Source: Microbulbifer guangxiensis
GTDB taxonomy: Bacteria > Pseudomonadota > Gammaproteobacteria > Pseudomonadales > Cellvibrionaceae
Direction of reading: 5' to 3'
DNA length: 64,000 bases
Assembly (NCBI RefSeq): GCF_021729075.1
Contig: NZ_JAJSAQ010000002.1
Location: 1 to 64,000, forward strand
The position numbers and the translations under genes were made by a program. This document shows, piece by piece, positions 38,204 through 51,469 of the stretch. How positions within the stretch are numbered: the first letter of the stretch is position 1; every line of letters starts with the position of its first letter. The notes below the pieces were generated by a model, which saw only the letters and a list, made by a program, of their open reading frames with translations, searched no databases and was not told the DNA's origin.

Positions 38204-38243
38204 TTGCTACGTTACCGGGCACGGGCATCGACCCAACAAAAAA

Positions 38244-38267
38244 GGCCGTGGGAGTTATCCCACGGCC
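38244..38267. terminator. Bidirectional terminator between ydbL and rpoS
   Basis: A 10-bp stem (38244-38253 with 38258-38267), 4-base loop, flanked by AACAAAAAA on the left and CTTTGTTTT on the right, so it can terminate both the ydbL transcript and the convergent rpoS transcript. Confidence 0.88.
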
Positions 38268-38316
38268 CTTTGTTTTCTGTTCGCTGAATCAGGCCAGGCT
38301 GGTATCGGATTTGCTG

Positions 38317-39375
38317 TTACAGGTTGGCAAACAGTGAGAGCCCATCCAGCCCCTGCTTCTCCATGACTTCGCGCAGGCGCTTGAGAGCATCCACCTGTAT
38401 CTGGCGCACCCGTTCCCGGGTCAATCCAATTTCCCTGCCAACCTCCTCCAGAGTACTGGCTTCATAGCCGCGCAACCCAAATCGGCGTGACACTACCTCG
38501 CACTGCTTGTCCGGCAGCTCGCCCAGCCAGCGGTTGATACTTTCAAACAGGTCCGAGTCCTGCAGCAGCTCAGCTGGATCCGACTCCTGCTGGTCCGGGA
38601 TCGTGTCCACCAGGGTCTTCTCTGAAGAGGGGCCGATCGGTGTATCCACCGAAGTTACCCGCTCGTTCAGCCCCAGCATGCGCTCCACGTCCTCAACGGG
38701 CTTTTCCAGCAGGTTCGCGATTTCCTCGGCCGAGGGCTCATGGTCGAGCTTCTGCGCAAGTTCGCGGGATGCCCGCAGGTAGACATTGAGTTCCTTCACT
38801 ACATGGATTGGCAGGCGAATCGTGCGGGTCTGGTTCATGATCGCCCGCTCGATGGTCTGGCGGATCCACCAGGTGGCGTAGGTAGAGAAGCGGAAGCCAC
38901 GTTCCGGGTCAAATTTCTCCACAGCGCGAATCAGGCCGAGGTTTCCCTCCTCGATCAGGTCCAGCAGAGCCAGGCCACGGCTGACATAACGCCGCGCAAT
39001 TTTGACCACCAGACGGAGGTTGCTCTCGATCATCCGCTTGCGGGCCGCCGCGTCACCACGGAGGGCCTTACGGGCGTAATAGACCTCTTCCTCGGCGGTA
39101 AGGAGCGGGGAGAAACCGATTTCGTTCAGGTAAAGCTGTGTGGCATCGAGGTTCTTCTGCAGGTAGTTTTCACCATCTGACCTGCGTGCCCGAGCCTTGA
39201 GCGGGGTAGGTTCCGAGTTTTTCTTGGCTGCGGTCTTTCGGGATCGACCGCTGGGTTTTTCCTGTGTCTGTGATTTTGCTGATTTCTTTCCGCGAGTAGT
39301 GCCTTCGTTGGCTGCTAGCTCTGGAGGAAGGTCTGCCTGTCCAGCTGCCAGCTGGTCGCGACGATGTGCTTCCAT
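38317..39375 (-). CDS. rpoS: RNA polymerase sigma factor RpoS
   Basis: The general stress and stationary-phase sigma factor. It has 352 residues from the ATG at 39375 (MEAHRRDQ) behind AAGGAG; an in-frame extension to 39546 lacks RpoS character. The N-terminal 70 residues form a basic, low-complexity arm longer than in E. coli. After it come region 1.2 ([16 protein letters not shown]), region 2 ([37 protein letters not shown], in part), region 3 and region 4 with [18 protein letters not shown]. It lies downstream of nlpD, as in most gammaproteobacteria, and is probably also expressed from within nlpD. Confidence 0.97.
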   Translation of the reverse strand: MEAHRRDQLAAGQADLPPELAANEGTTRGKKSAKSQTQEKPSGRSRKTAAKKNSEPTPLKARARRSDGENYLQKNLDATQLYLNEIGFSPLLTAEEEVYYARKALRGDAAARKRMIESNLRLVVKIARRYVSRGLALLDLIEEGNLGLIRAVEKFDPERGFRFSTYATWWIRQTIERAIMNQTRTIRLPIHVVKELNVYLRASRELAQKLDHEPSAEEIANLLEKPVEDVERMLGLNERVTSVDTPIGPSSEKTLVDTIPDQQESDPAELLQDSDLFESINRWLGELPDKQCEVVSRRFGLRGYEASTLEEVGREIGLTRERVRQIQVDALKRLREVMEKQGLDGLSLFANL

Positions 39376-39664
39376 TTCCCCAACTCCTTGTAAGTTTGCC
39401 AGTCTCAGTCGCACCACAGCAATACCGCTGCGTGGGCCGCTGTGAGCGCGACAGTCGCCGGTTTCGGGGACAGCAAGGAGCGGCGGAGAAAAGGACAAAC
39501 TGCTGGGGCAATTTGTTACAGGGAGGGGACATCGAGCCAGTCGCAATGCGCCTGGCTGGAGGCTCTAGCCCTGCTCTGCCGACCTTGGGCAGGTCACGAA
39601 TCCGGTGACTACCTCAAGTGGTACAAAATAAAAATCCATTTTTATTTACAGGGCCGTCGGCGCC

Positions 39665-40519
39665 TCACGGATTGCGCGGCAGATAGGCTAACGGGTCAAC
39701 TGGCTGACCGTTTCTACGAATTTCGAAGTGGAGCTTGTTGCGGTCTGTACCACTTGAACCCAGTTCCGCGATCCTCTGCCCCGCCTTCACTTCGCTGCCC
39801 TCTTCCACAAGCAACTTGTGGTTGTGGGCGTAAGCACTGAGGAACTCCTCATTGTGCTTAACGATCAGCAGCTTCCCGTAACCTCTCAGCGCACTTCCCG
39901 CGTAGATCACGGTGCCATTGGCTGCTGCGAGTACAGAGTCCCCCTTTTGCCCGGCGATATCAACTCCCTTCCTGAGCGGGTCTCTGGGGCGGAAAGTGCT
40001 GATCAGCGGACCCCGTGCAGGCCAGCGCCAGGCGACTTGACCAGCGGGAGCCGGTTTTACAGGCTTCCGGGCCGCCGTCGATGGTGAAGATCTTTCTATT
40101 TTCGGGGGGGCTTTCTGCGTAACCGGCTTGGGGGCCGGTGCTGCTTTCCGCACCGGGACGGGAGCTGGCTTGGGCGCGGATACCAGTGCCTGCCCCTCGA
40201 GCCGCAACTGCTGGCCCGGAAAGATATTGTATGGCGGCGCGATGCCATTGATGGCTGCCAGATACTTGAAATCCTGGCCATAACGCCACGCAATGGAATA
40301 CAGCGTCTCCCCGCGGCTTACGGTGTGATGACTGATCCGGTCACTCGGCGGCTGTCCGAGCGAGTGGGTCGGCGCTGGGTGGCTGGCGCAGGATGCCACC
40401 AGAAGGCTTAGCAGTGCTATGGTTAAAATTTTTAACACAGAGTGAAAAACCTGACCCGACAAGGGACTAAAGTCCCGCCAGTGGAAACCGCACAAATGTT
40501 GAATGACACGACATTTCAT
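39665..40519 (-). CDS. nlpD: Murein hydrolase activator NlpD
   Basis: An outer-membrane lipoprotein that activates the amidase AmiC at the septum. It has a lipobox (LLVASC), a LysM domain (HTVSRGETLYSIAWRYGQ), a Pro/Ala/Lys-rich linker and a LytM/M23 domain. The catalytic positions are degenerate: the usual H of the HxxxD site is Arg/Lys (RKGVDIAG), and the HxH pair reads KLHFEI. This fits a non-catalytic activator. The ATG at 40519 gives an unusually long n-region before the signal core; a GTG at 40438 is an alternative start. rpoS follows 289 bases downstream. Confidence 0.93.
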   Translation of the reverse strand: MKCRVIQHLCGFHWRDFSPLSGQVFHSVLKILTIALLSLLVASCASHPAPTHSLGQPPSDRISHHTVSRGETLYSIAWRYGQDFKYLAAINGIAPPYNIFPGQQLRLEGQALVSAPKPAPVPVRKAAPAPKPVTQKAPPKIERSSPSTAARKPVKPAPAGQVAWRWPARGPLISTFRPRDPLRKGVDIAGQKGDSVLAAANGTVIYAGSALRGYGKLLIVKHNEEFLSAYAHNHKLLVEEGSEVKAGQRIAELGSSGTDRNKLHFEIRRNGQPVDPLAYLPRNP

Positions 40520-40662
40520 TATTCTCTTTTTACATCAAGGGGGCGCATTTATGGAAAAAGTGTCTAAAAAAATTCGCTTAGCCTCGGGCGATTCACGACC
40601 ACTGATATCCCGGATCCGAACTTCTGCAGCCAGAAATGTGGCGAGAATGTTTTAGGCGCCCC

Positions 40663-41601
40663 TTATTGGTGCGCATCGTGCTTCTGTCCCCAGAGATCCA
40701 CCACCAGAACGATCGCACCGGCCACCAGCGCCGCGATCCCGGCTGATAACAGGTAACTGCTCTCGCCGGTGACATCCGCATAGGTCCATGGCGTGGTGTT
40801 GGACATCAGCGGAGTCATTTTGTCTCCAAGCGCCGCCACCTCTTCACTGGGCAATTTCCACGGCCAGATGATCTTCAAGCTGCCCAGAAGGATGCCACCC
40901 AGGAAAGCCAGAGTCCTGGCCACATAATGGTGCATCAACCAGGAGAGCAGTCGGCTGAACAGCATCAGACCGGTCACCGCCCCCCCGGCAAAGGACAGCA
41001 GTTTCACCAGCTGGAATTCGTGGACAGCTGTCAGCACATGGGGATAGATGCCGATCATTAGCAGAATGAAGGAGCCGGAAATGCCGGGCAGGATCATGGC
41101 GCAGATCGCCAGGGCACCCGAGAGAAACAGGGTCAGGGGCGTTGCCGGAATCTGGGCGGGTCGCAGCTCACTGACACCGACCGCTACGAGCACCCCCAGG
41201 ATCAGATAGACCAGGGCACCGGTATTCCAGCGGGGCACCCGTCGCAGGATGGGGATCACGGAGGCGAGTACCAGGCCGAAGAAGAAACCCCAGACCGCAA
41301 TGGGGTAGGTATCCAGCAGGTAGCCGATCAGGCGCGCGAGGCTCACCACACTGATCAGGATTCCGGAAAACAGCGCCAGCAGGAAGCTGCCGTTGATGTA
41401 CTGCCAGGCGACCAGCGGGCCGTGGCGACGCAACACGGTCAACGCATGGGGGCCAACCCGGCTGATGGAATCCAACAGTTCCTGGTAGATGCCGGTAATA
41501 AAGGCGATGGTGCCACCGGAGACGCCAGGGACGACGTCAGCTGCGCCCATGGCCATCCCCCGCGCGGCCACCCCCCAAAGGCGACTCTTGCCCCCGCTCA
41601 T
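40663..41601 (-). CDS. DUF368 membrane protein (PopT-like polyprenyl-phosphate translocase)
   Basis: A 312-residue inner-membrane protein with about eight to ten transmembrane segments and two internally similar motifs, ADVVPGVSGGT near the N-terminus and LPGISGSFILL near the middle. These are hallmarks of DUF368. A family member in Vibrio cholerae (PopT) recycles undecaprenyl phosphate to the cytoplasmic face of the membrane, so the same role is inferred here. The start overlaps the pcm stop by four bases (ATGA), implying translational coupling. It sits where pcm would normally lead directly to nlpD. Confidence 0.9.
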   Translation of the reverse strand: MSGGKSRLWGVAARGMAMGAADVVPGVSGGTIAFITGIYQELLDSISRVGPHALTVLRRHGPLVAWQYINGSFLLALFSGILISVVSLARLIGYLLDTYPIAVWGFFFGLVLASVIPILRRVPRWNTGALVYLILGVLVAVGVSELRPAQIPATPLTLFLSGALAICAMILPGISGSFILLMIGIYPHVLTAVHEFQLVKLLSFAGGAVTGLMLFSRLLSWLMHHYVARTLAFLGGILLGSLKIIWPWKLPSEEVAALGDKMTPLMSNTTPWTYADVTGESSYLLSAGIAALVAGAIVLVVDLWGQKHDAHQ

Positions 41602-42269
41602 CGGACCACACCGCCAAGCAAAGGCACGAAACGAACCGGCTCCAGCCGTTCGACATCAAACTGCTCGCTGTCACCTCGCCTTGAAACAATGGTAAGGAAC
41701 TGGCGCTCGTTGCCGACCGGCATCACCAGTACACCGTCCGGACCGAGCTGCTCCTTGAGCTCGGCGGGGATGGAGGCGGGAGCGGCAGCAGCCAGGATCG
41801 CGTCGAACGGTCCCTCCTCGGCCCATCCGAAGCCACCGTTGCTGAGACTTGTCTCCACATTGTAGAGCCCGAGCTCCCGGAAACGGCGCCGGGCCTTTTC
41901 CAGTAGTGGCCCGATACGCTCAACCGAATACAGCTTGTCCACAAGCCGCGCGAGAATTGCCGTCTGGTAGCCGGAGCCCGTCCCCACTTCCAGCACCCGG
42001 TGCAGGGACTTCGCCCGGCTGAGCAACAGCTCTGTCATCCGGGCGACGATGTAAGGCTGAGAGATGGTCTGGCCGTAGCCTATGGGCAGGGAAGTATCTT
42101 CATAGGCGCGAATGGCCAAGGCTTCATCCAGGAACAAATGTCGCGGGGTCGAGGCCATCACATCAAGTACGGCCTCATTGCTGATTCCCTCTTCCCGCAG
42201 CCGCTGAATGAGCCGATTGCGGGTTCGCTGGGAGGTCATCCCCAGCCCCTCACGTTTCAAGCGATCCAT
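41598..42269 (-). CDS. pcm: Protein-L-isoaspartate O-methyltransferase
   Basis: Repairs isoaspartyl residues in aged proteins using S-adenosylmethionine. It has 223 residues from the ATG at 42269, preceded by AGGGG; an ATG at 42239 (MTSQRTRNRL), also with a GAGGGG site, matches the pseudomonad start and is equally possible. Visible: PRHLFLDEAL, GQTISQP, the SAM motif VLEVGTGSGYQTA, and the end RFVPLLGG. surE, the usual upstream neighbour, is absent; truD ends 75 bases upstream. Confidence 0.95.
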   Translation of the reverse strand: MDRLKREGLGMTSQRTRNRLIQRLREEGISNEAVLDVMASTPRHLFLDEALAIRAYEDTSLPIGYGQTISQPYIVARMTELLLSRAKSLHRVLEVGTGSGYQTAILARLVDKLYSVERIGPLLEKARRRFRELGLYNVETSLSNGGFGWAEEGPFDAILAAAAPASIPAELKEQLGPDGVLVMPVGNERQFLTIVSRRGDSEQFDVERLEPVRFVPLLGGVVR

Positions 42270-42344
42270 AATACCCCTATCAAGTCCCGATAGCCGCCCA
42301 TGGCTAACGCAGTGCCGGCGCAACGGCCGGTTATTTTTGTTGCT

Positions 42345-43322
42345 CTATTTTATGTTGGCGCCGCTCTCATTGACCAGCGCCGACAGCTCCCTCAATACTG
42401 CGGTCGCAAAGGCACCCGGCGGGAGCGCAAAAGCCAGCTGCAGGTTATCAGCCTGCCACTCGAAGCTGTAGCCCTCGGGCTGGAGTAACAGGCCGCGCCG
42501 CTCCTGCTGCAGGCCGCAGTGCTCCAGCCAGTCACATAGGCCCGACCACCTCTCGAGTACGGACGCCTCGAGCTTTTCGAGTTCGGCTGTTGCCGGGTTG
42601 CGGCCCCGCCCCCACAGCGGCCCGGTCGGCTCCTCCCCGGGCTCGCCGGCCATGCTTTCCCGCCAGGTGCCTTCGGTGACGCGCTTTGCCAGAACCTGGT
42701 TGAACAGCCAGCTGCGCGCTGCCGACATGGCGAAAGCACGATCACTGCGCTTGACCCGGGCACCGTCGGCAATCCGCAACGCCAGGTCCAGATTGCCACC
42801 CTCGCGCCCGAATCGCTGCTCGCCAAAGTAGTTGGGGACTCCGTCGGCGAGGCGCTCCAGTATTATCCCGGCACGCTCGCGGTCACCGCGCACATCGCGC
42901 AGGGTGATGACGAAACGGTTGCCCGCGTGTTCTCCTCGACGCAGCTTGCGCGAGCCGCGGAATACGTCGAGGATAGTCAGCTCATCAGAATTCAGTTGCG
43001 CCCAGTCCGGCGCGCTTTTCTGGCCCAGCCAGACGCTGAACCACTGGGTGGTGACCGCGTGGCGGTCCTTCAACCCGTAAAAGCCGATATCACCGACACG
43101 AACACTGGCTGCCCTGGCCAGTTGCTGCGCGACCCAATTGGTGTTGGCACCGCGCTTGCGGATCTTCAGGTAAACGTGCTCGCCACCATCCTGTGCCGGA
43201 GGCGCCGCCAGTTCATCGACAATGAAATCCTCGGGCGTACGGCGAAAATCTGCCTCAATCGCCACGCCGCCCAGTCCCCGGGGCCAGTCGAGATCCCACT
43301 GTCGGGAATCAGATGAGGTCAC
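42345..43322 (-). CDS. truD: tRNA pseudouridine(13) synthase TruD
   Basis: Converts uridine-13 of tRNA-Glu to pseudouridine. It has 325 residues with the catalytic Asp in [13 protein letters not shown], the N-terminal [18 protein letters not shown] and [10 protein letters not shown]. The first four bases overlap the end of ispF. Downstream there is a G+C-rich stem flanked by an A/T tract (about 42317-42345) that could act as a terminator on the opposite strand; otherwise the gap to pcm is empty. Confidence 0.97.
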   Translation of the reverse strand: MTSSDSRQWDLDWPRGLGGVAIEADFRRTPEDFIVDELAAPPAQDGGEHVYLKIRKRGANTNWVAQQLARAASVRVGDIGFYGLKDRHAVTTQWFSVWLGQKSAPDWAQLNSDELTILDVFRGSRKLRRGEHAGNRFVITLRDVRGDRERAGIILERLADGVPNYFGEQRFGREGGNLDLALRIADGARVKRSDRAFAMSAARSWLFNQVLAKRVTEGTWRESMAGEPGEEPTGPLWGRGRNPATAELEKLEASVLERWSGLCDWLEHCGLQQERRGLLLQPEGYSFEWQADNLQLAFALPPGAFATAVLRELSALVNESGANIK

Positions 43323-43813
43323 GAGTCCTGTTTCCCATGCCGGGCCAGCAGTATGGCCGCCTGTGCCGCGATGCCCTCACCGCGGCCGGTGAAACCGAGC
43401 CGCTCGGTGGTGGTGGCTTTGACACTGACGGCTGCGACATCGACATCGCAGTCAGCGGCAATGTTGCTGCGCATATTTTCGATATGCGGGGCCATCTTTG
43501 GCGTCTGTGCGATCAGCGTGCAATCGGCATTGACCAGGGAGTAACCGTGCTCGCGGATCAGTCCGATGACATGGCGCAGCAGCTGGCGACTGTCCGCACC
43601 GGAATAAGCCGGGTCGGTATCCGGGAAGTGATGGCCGATATCCCCCAGCGCCAGTGCACCGAGGAGCGCATCGGCCAGGGCGTGCAATAGAACATCACCA
43701 TCAGAGTGGGCCCTGAGGCCGCGATCGTGGGGGATGCGTACCCCACCGAGCATGACATGGTCACCCTCACAAAATGCATGGACATCAAAACCCTGCCCAA
43801 TTCGCATGGTCAT
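43319..43813 (-). CDS. ispF: 2-C-methyl-D-erythritol 2,4-cyclodiphosphate synthase
   Basis: MEP-pathway enzyme forming the cyclic diphosphate from CDP-ME 2-phosphate. It has 164 residues with zinc ligands in GFDVHAF and [10 protein letters not shown], and [18 protein letters not shown]. The first ATG (43813) shares one base with the ispD TGA; the second ATG (MRIGQGFD) is the conventional start. The end overlaps truD by four bases. Confidence 0.97.
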   Translation of the reverse strand: MTMRIGQGFDVHAFCEGDHVMLGGVRIPHDRGLRAHSDGDVLLHALADALLGALALGDIGHHFPDTDPAYSGADSRQLLRHVIGLIREHGYSLVNADCTLIAQTPKMAPHIENMRSNIAADCDVDVAAVSVKATTTERLGFTGRGEGIAAQAAILLARHGKQDS

Positions 43814-44532
43814 CAGCGAGTGCCCTCTACAGCTGCAAACCTGAGACGCAGAACCGCCTCCGCCAACGGAATATCCTCGGGGTGGGTCACCTTGAGGTTG
43901 TCACTGCGCCCGGCGACCAACCGCGGCGACTCTCCCGCAAACTCGAGCGCGCTCGCCTCATCGGTGACCGGGTCACCGCGCTCCAGCGCTTCGCGCAGGG
44001 CACTGTGCAACTGGCCGAGCGGCGCCCGCTGGGGAGTCTGCGCGAGCCAGATGCGTGAGCGGTCCAGTGTCCTCTCCACAGTAGTACCATTGTCACCGAG
44101 GGGCCGCCCCAGCTTGACCGTGTCGCTGGCCGGGCGAGCCAGCAGCGCCGACGGCGCGCCAGAGGCTAACAGGGCCTCGATGTCCTCCACGGCAACACAT
44201 GGGCGCGCGGCGTCGTGTACCAGAACCTGGGTGTCAGGGGAAACTTTCGGCGCGAGGAAGTTGAGTGCTGCCAGTACAGAATCAGCGCGCTCACTGCCCC
44301 CGTGCACCTGATACACGCGACTGTCCCGGGACTCGGGAAGATATTCGAAATCATTGTCGTCCGGCGCGATGGCCACCACCACACCAGCGACCCCGGGCCA
44401 GGTAAGCACATTGCGCAGGGTCAGGGAGAGTATCGGGCGACCGAGGAGCGGCAGGTATTGTTTGGGGCGATCGGCGCCCATACGACTGCCGGCCCCGGCG
44501 GCGGGAACGATCACCCAGTAGCCGGCAATCAC
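43813..44532 (-). CDS. ispD: 2-C-methyl-D-erythritol 4-phosphate cytidylyltransferase
   Basis: MEP-pathway enzyme coupling CTP to methylerythritol phosphate. It has 239 residues with the nucleotidyltransferase loop [26 protein letters not shown] and the C-terminal [10 protein letters not shown]. The start overlaps the ftsB stop by four bases and the stop overlaps ispF by one, a tightly coupled cassette. Confidence 0.97.
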   Translation of the reverse strand: MIAGYWVIVPAAGAGSRMGADRPKQYLPLLGRPILSLTLRNVLTWPGVAGVVVAIAPDDNDFEYLPESRDSRVYQVHGGSERADSVLAALNFLAPKVSPDTQVLVHDAARPCVAVEDIEALLASGAPSALLARPASDTVKLGRPLGDNGTTVERTLDRSRIWLAQTPQRAPLGQLHSALREALERGDPVTDEASALEFAGESPRLVAGRSDNLKVTHPEDIPLAEAVLRLRFAAVEGTR

Positions 44533-44819
44533 TCGGATTTTTCCTCTTCCGGTTGCATGAAAATGAACAGCGTTTCTCCCTCGCGGATCAGCCCGAGGTC
44601 GTAGCGTGCCTTGGCCTCCACACCGTCGGTACCTTCCTTGAGGCTGCGCACTTCCCGCAACAGTTGCCGGTTGGCCCTGGTCAGCACCGCATTCTTTTCA
44701 CGCTGCTCGGAAAGTTCGCGCTTCAGCCGGGAGACTTCCGCCAGACTGCCTTCCCCCACCCACAGACGGTATTGGAATATCACAAACAGGACAGTCAGTA
44801 TTGCCAGCAGCCATCTCAT
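44529..44819 (-). CDS. ftsB: Cell division protein FtsB
   Basis: A bitopic divisome protein that forms a complex with FtsL and FtsQ and helps activate septal peptidoglycan synthesis. It has 96 residues: a membrane helix at residues 3-18, a coiled coil at about 25-65 (EVSRLKRELSEQREKNAVLTR, in part) and the conserved EAKARYDLGLIREGE segment. It starts 87 bases downstream of eno and overlaps ispD by four bases. Confidence 0.95.
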   Translation of the reverse strand: MRWLLAILTVLFVIFQYRLWVGEGSLAEVSRLKRELSEQREKNAVLTRANRQLLREVRSLKEGTDGVEAKARYDLGLIREGETLFIFMQPEEEKSE

Positions 44820-44841
44820 TGGCGTAATCCGCTTAGCGTGC

Positions 44842-44900
44842 AGCGCGGGAAATCCGGCGGAGTGGATAGACCCGCGCTACGCAGGCCTTCCCACTCCGCC
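44842..44900. repeat. Interleaved inverted repeats (pseudoknot topology) between eno and ftsB
   Basis: Two perfect inverted repeats interlock: 44842-44849 pairs with 44871-44878 (8 bp), and 44856-44865 pairs with 44891-44900 (10 bp). The order A-B-A'-B' allows either an H-type pseudoknot or two mutually exclusive hairpins in the transcript running from eno into ftsB. It fills most of the 87-base intergenic region. Confidence 0.6.
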
Positions 44901-44906
44901 CCGCAC

Positions 44907-46229
<1,323 letters not shown>

Positions 46230-46293
46230 CTAATTGAAATCTTTATTTAAATGAGAAACCGGTTCCGGCGATGCTGCCGCCGGTGACAATCTT

Positions 46294-46319
46294 CGCATCA
46301 GGCCGCGGGGCCTGATGCG
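46294..46319. repeat. Perfect 11-bp hairpin between kdsA and eno
   Basis: Bases 46294-46304 pair with 46309-46319 around a 4-base loop, ten bases beyond the kdsA stop. There is no U tract on the minus-strand side, so it may be a Rho-assisted terminator, an attenuator or an mRNA processing/stability element rather than a classical terminator. Confidence 0.6.
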
Positions 46320-46328
46320 CAGCCGGTT

Positions 46329-48926
<2,598 letters not shown>

Positions 48927-49038
48927 TCAGTTGAATGCCCGATGAGATCGGGTTTGCGGGGCCGGCGCGGCCAGACGCTGGAGGCGTCTCCCGCTGCCTT
49001 GAGATGGGACGCCAGACTACCAGAACCGGGCTTTTGCC

Positions 49039-50352
49039 TCAATCGAAAAAGGCCAGTGGCCGCCAATCCGGAAGCGCCTCTGGAGCCTCGCTGCCCCAAC
49101 CCTCACAGAGGAACAGGTCGCCCACCGCGAGCAGCCGTTCCCCCTCAAAGATTAGCGGAACCCGCTCCCGCAGCCATGGCTCCAGCCCGTATTCCTGCAG
49201 AAGCTTCTTGAGCGTCTGGGAGTGCTGGCGCTCCAGGGGGCGGGCACGCTCCCCGCCACGACGAAACCTGACCGAGTATTCCGTGGCGGGCCAGCCGGGG
49301 AGAGGCCCCAGGCATCCTTCACCGGGCAACAGAAGCGGATGGCGGCCATCCCAAGAGACAGAGAAGTCCTCTGGTACCTCCGGCAGGACGGGCGTCAGAA
49401 AAAGCCGGTCGCGGAACCTTCTCGCCACAAGGCGACCCAACGGTACCGCCGGCAGGCGGTCGGCCTCGGCGCTGGCCAGCTGCTGTTCCAGCTCCGCCAG
49501 CTGCTGGGCATTCGGCCAGGCACCCCCAAGAGATTCAGTCCAGCCGCGCAGCACGTTGCGCCGGCGCCCGGCGCTGAAGGTATGGAACGGGTCGAGGGCG
49601 ATGGATTCGCCGAGCCGTTCAGCCCGGTGGCGACAGGCCTGCAGGTCCGAGTCCGCCAGCTCACGCAACAGAGACGCACTCTCATTGAGGTTTTGCGTGG
49701 CCCTCCGGATCCGCTGGCGCAGCGGCCAGCGCTCGTGCAGCAGGGGCAGCACCCTTGCGCGCAGGTAATTGCGGTCGAATCGGACGTCGAGGTTGCTCTC
49801 GTCTTCGATCCAGGTGAGCTCGTGTTCGCGAGCGTAGCTTTCCAGGTCACGGCGCGCGACGTCGAGCAGGGGCCGGAGCAATTGCCCCTGCCCCAGCGGC
49901 CGGTTGCTCCGCATCCCGCTCAGCCCCTGGGGACCGGCGCCACGCAGCAGGCGCAGAAAGAAGGTCTCCACCTGGTCATCGCCGTGGTGGGCCAGCAACA
50001 ACTGGTCACCGGGCTGCAGCAGCTGTTCGAAAACCCGGTAGCGGGCATCCCGGGCACCTGCTTCCACTCCGCCACTGGCGTCCACTGCCACCGGCTTTGT
50101 CAGCAGGGGAACACCGAGGGAGTCGGTCAGTTCGGCGCAGTGTTCGGCCCAGTCATCCGCGTTGGGCGAAAGCCCGTGGTGCACGTGCACCGCTGAGACC
50201 GGCTCGCCGTCCGCAGAAAGCAGGTGTAACAGCACCGTGGAATCGAGGCCACCGCTCAACGCCACCCAGCGGCGCCCGCGACAGGGATAGCGGGCGAGAA
50301 ATGCCCGCAGCGATTCCTGGAGAGTGAGGGTGTCGTCGCCCAAAGTTGCCAT
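49039..50352 (-). CDS. tilS: tRNA(Ile)-lysidine synthetase
   Basis: Modifies C34 of tRNA-Ile(CAU) to lysidine so that it reads AUA. It has 437 residues from the ATG at 50352 (MATLGDD). The PP-loop SGGLDST is at residues 33-39, with AHHGDDQVETFFLRL and GAGPQGLSGM typical of TilS, followed by the TilS substrate-binding and C-terminal domains. In many gammaproteobacteria it follows accA directly; here three extra genes intervene. Confidence 0.95.
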   Translation of the reverse strand: MATLGDDTLTLQESLRAFLARYPCRGRRWVALSGGLDSTVLLHLLSADGEPVSAVHVHHGLSPNADDWAEHCAELTDSLGVPLLTKPVAVDASGGVEAGARDARYRVFEQLLQPGDQLLLAHHGDDQVETFFLRLLRGAGPQGLSGMRSNRPLGQGQLLRPLLDVARRDLESYAREHELTWIEDESNLDVRFDRNYLRARVLPLLHERWPLRQRIRRATQNLNESASLLRELADSDLQACRHRAERLGESIALDPFHTFSAGRRRNVLRGWTESLGGAWPNAQQLAELEQQLASAEADRLPAVPLGRLVARRFRDRLFLTPVLPEVPEDFSVSWDGRHPLLLPGEGCLGPLPGWPATEYSVRFRRGGERARPLERQHSQTLKKLLQEYGLEPWLRERVPLIFEGERLLAVGDLFLCEGWGSEAPEALPDWRPLAFFD

Positions 50353-50427
50353 GCCCCGCCCGAACGTGGAGGTTGGAAAAGCCGGCGCGGGAGACCACTC
50401 CGGCAAGGAGGCACAGTGTACCGCAGA

Positions 50428-50453
50428 GTGCCGGCTCGACCATGAGCCGGCAC
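50428..50453. repeat. 10-bp hairpin between the DJ-1-like gene and tilS
   Basis: Bases 50428-50437 pair with 50444-50453 with a 6-base loop, about 48 bases past the DJ-1-like stop. There is no U tract, so termination activity is uncertain. Confidence 0.5.
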
Positions 50454-50501
50454 ACGCGCATAAAAGAGGGAAGCCAGAAAGCGCAGGGAATCAGAGCCCT
50501 C

Positions 50502-51257
50502 TCACTGGCCCTTGACCGCCTCTGCCACCGCCTTGCCGAGGGCCCTGGCGGAGGCCGGGTTCTGACCGGTGATCAGGCGGCCATCCACCACCACATTGCT
50601 CTCCCAGTCCGGAGCACCCTGGAAGCGCGCACCGGCCTTGCCGAGGGCGTCTTCCAGCATGAAGGGCACCACGTCCTCGAGGCCAACCGCCCGCTCCTCA
50701 CTGTTGGTGAATCCGGTCACCCGGCGCCCGGCTATCAATTTTGTGCCGTCGCCGAGGGTCACCCCCACCAGTGCCGCCGGGCCGTGGCAGACCGCTGCCA
50801 CCACACCATTGGCCTGATAGATGCCGGCGGCAACCCGGTTTACATCCGCATGATCGGGGAAATCCCACATGGTGCCGTGGCCGCCGACAAAGATGACCGC
50901 AGCGTAGTTGGCCGGGTCAACATCACTCAGGGGGCGGGTATCCTCGATCAGGCCGCGGGTCTGGGGGTCACGGAGGAAACGCTGGTTGTCCTCGTCATCT
51001 TCCTTCAGGCTGCGGGGATCTACCGGTGCTTTACCGCCGCTGATACTGACGATTTCCACCGGAATTCCCGCTTTGCGGAGGGCGAAATAGGGATGGGTCA
51101 ATTCCGCCATCCAGAAACCGGTCTTTTCGCCGGAATCGCCCAACTCGCTGTGGCTGGTCAACACCATCAGCACCCGGGGACCCTCCTCCCGAGCAAAGGA
51201 GGGAACTGCCGACAGCAGTGCCGCCAGCATCAGTATCGCGCCCAAAATCTTTTTCAT
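50502..51257 (-). CDS. Exported DJ-1/PfpI-family protein
   Basis: A 251-residue class I glutamine-amidotransferase-fold protein resembling the Hsp31/glyoxalase-III branch. It has a nucleophile Cys in AAVCHGPAAL, TGFWMAELTHPYF and GGHGTMWDFPD. The start at 51257 (MKKILGAILM) gives a clear signal peptide ending SFA-R, so the protein is predicted to be periplasmic, which is unusual as characterised relatives are cytosolic. Possible roles are methylglyoxal detoxification, deglycase-like activity or chaperone; none can be chosen from sequence. It is divergent from the sugar porter gene. Confidence 0.88.
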   Translation of the reverse strand: MKKILGAILMLAALLSAVPSFAREEGPRVLMVLTSHSELGDSGEKTGFWMAELTHPYFALRKAGIPVEIVSISGGKAPVDPRSLKEDDEDNQRFLRDPQTRGLIEDTRPLSDVDPANYAAVIFVGGHGTMWDFPDHADVNRVAAGIYQANGVVAAVCHGPAALVGVTLGDGTKLIAGRRVTGFTNSEERAVGLEDVVPFMLEDALGKAGARFQGAPDWESNVVVDGRLITGQNPASARALGKAVAEAVKGQ

Positions 51258-51469
51258 GTTCAACTCATCCTCTTGCAAAAGTGGCAAAGAGCGTATCCCG
51301 GCACCTGCGACAAAAGAATTGCGGAGCTTGGATCCACGCAATCGAATTTCTCCATAACACCCGAGCTACCGCAAAATTGGGCCGCCGTGGCGCGAGCAAA
51401 CCTGCCAGGAGCGTTCGGCCCGGAAAAGAATGCGACAATCCCGCAAAACAATAACGAGAGATTAGCGTG

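Noticed and set aside
42317..42345. Remnant of surE between truD and pcm
   Set aside because: The 75-base gap is too short and shows no SurE-like coding; only a small stem beside an A/T tract is visible.
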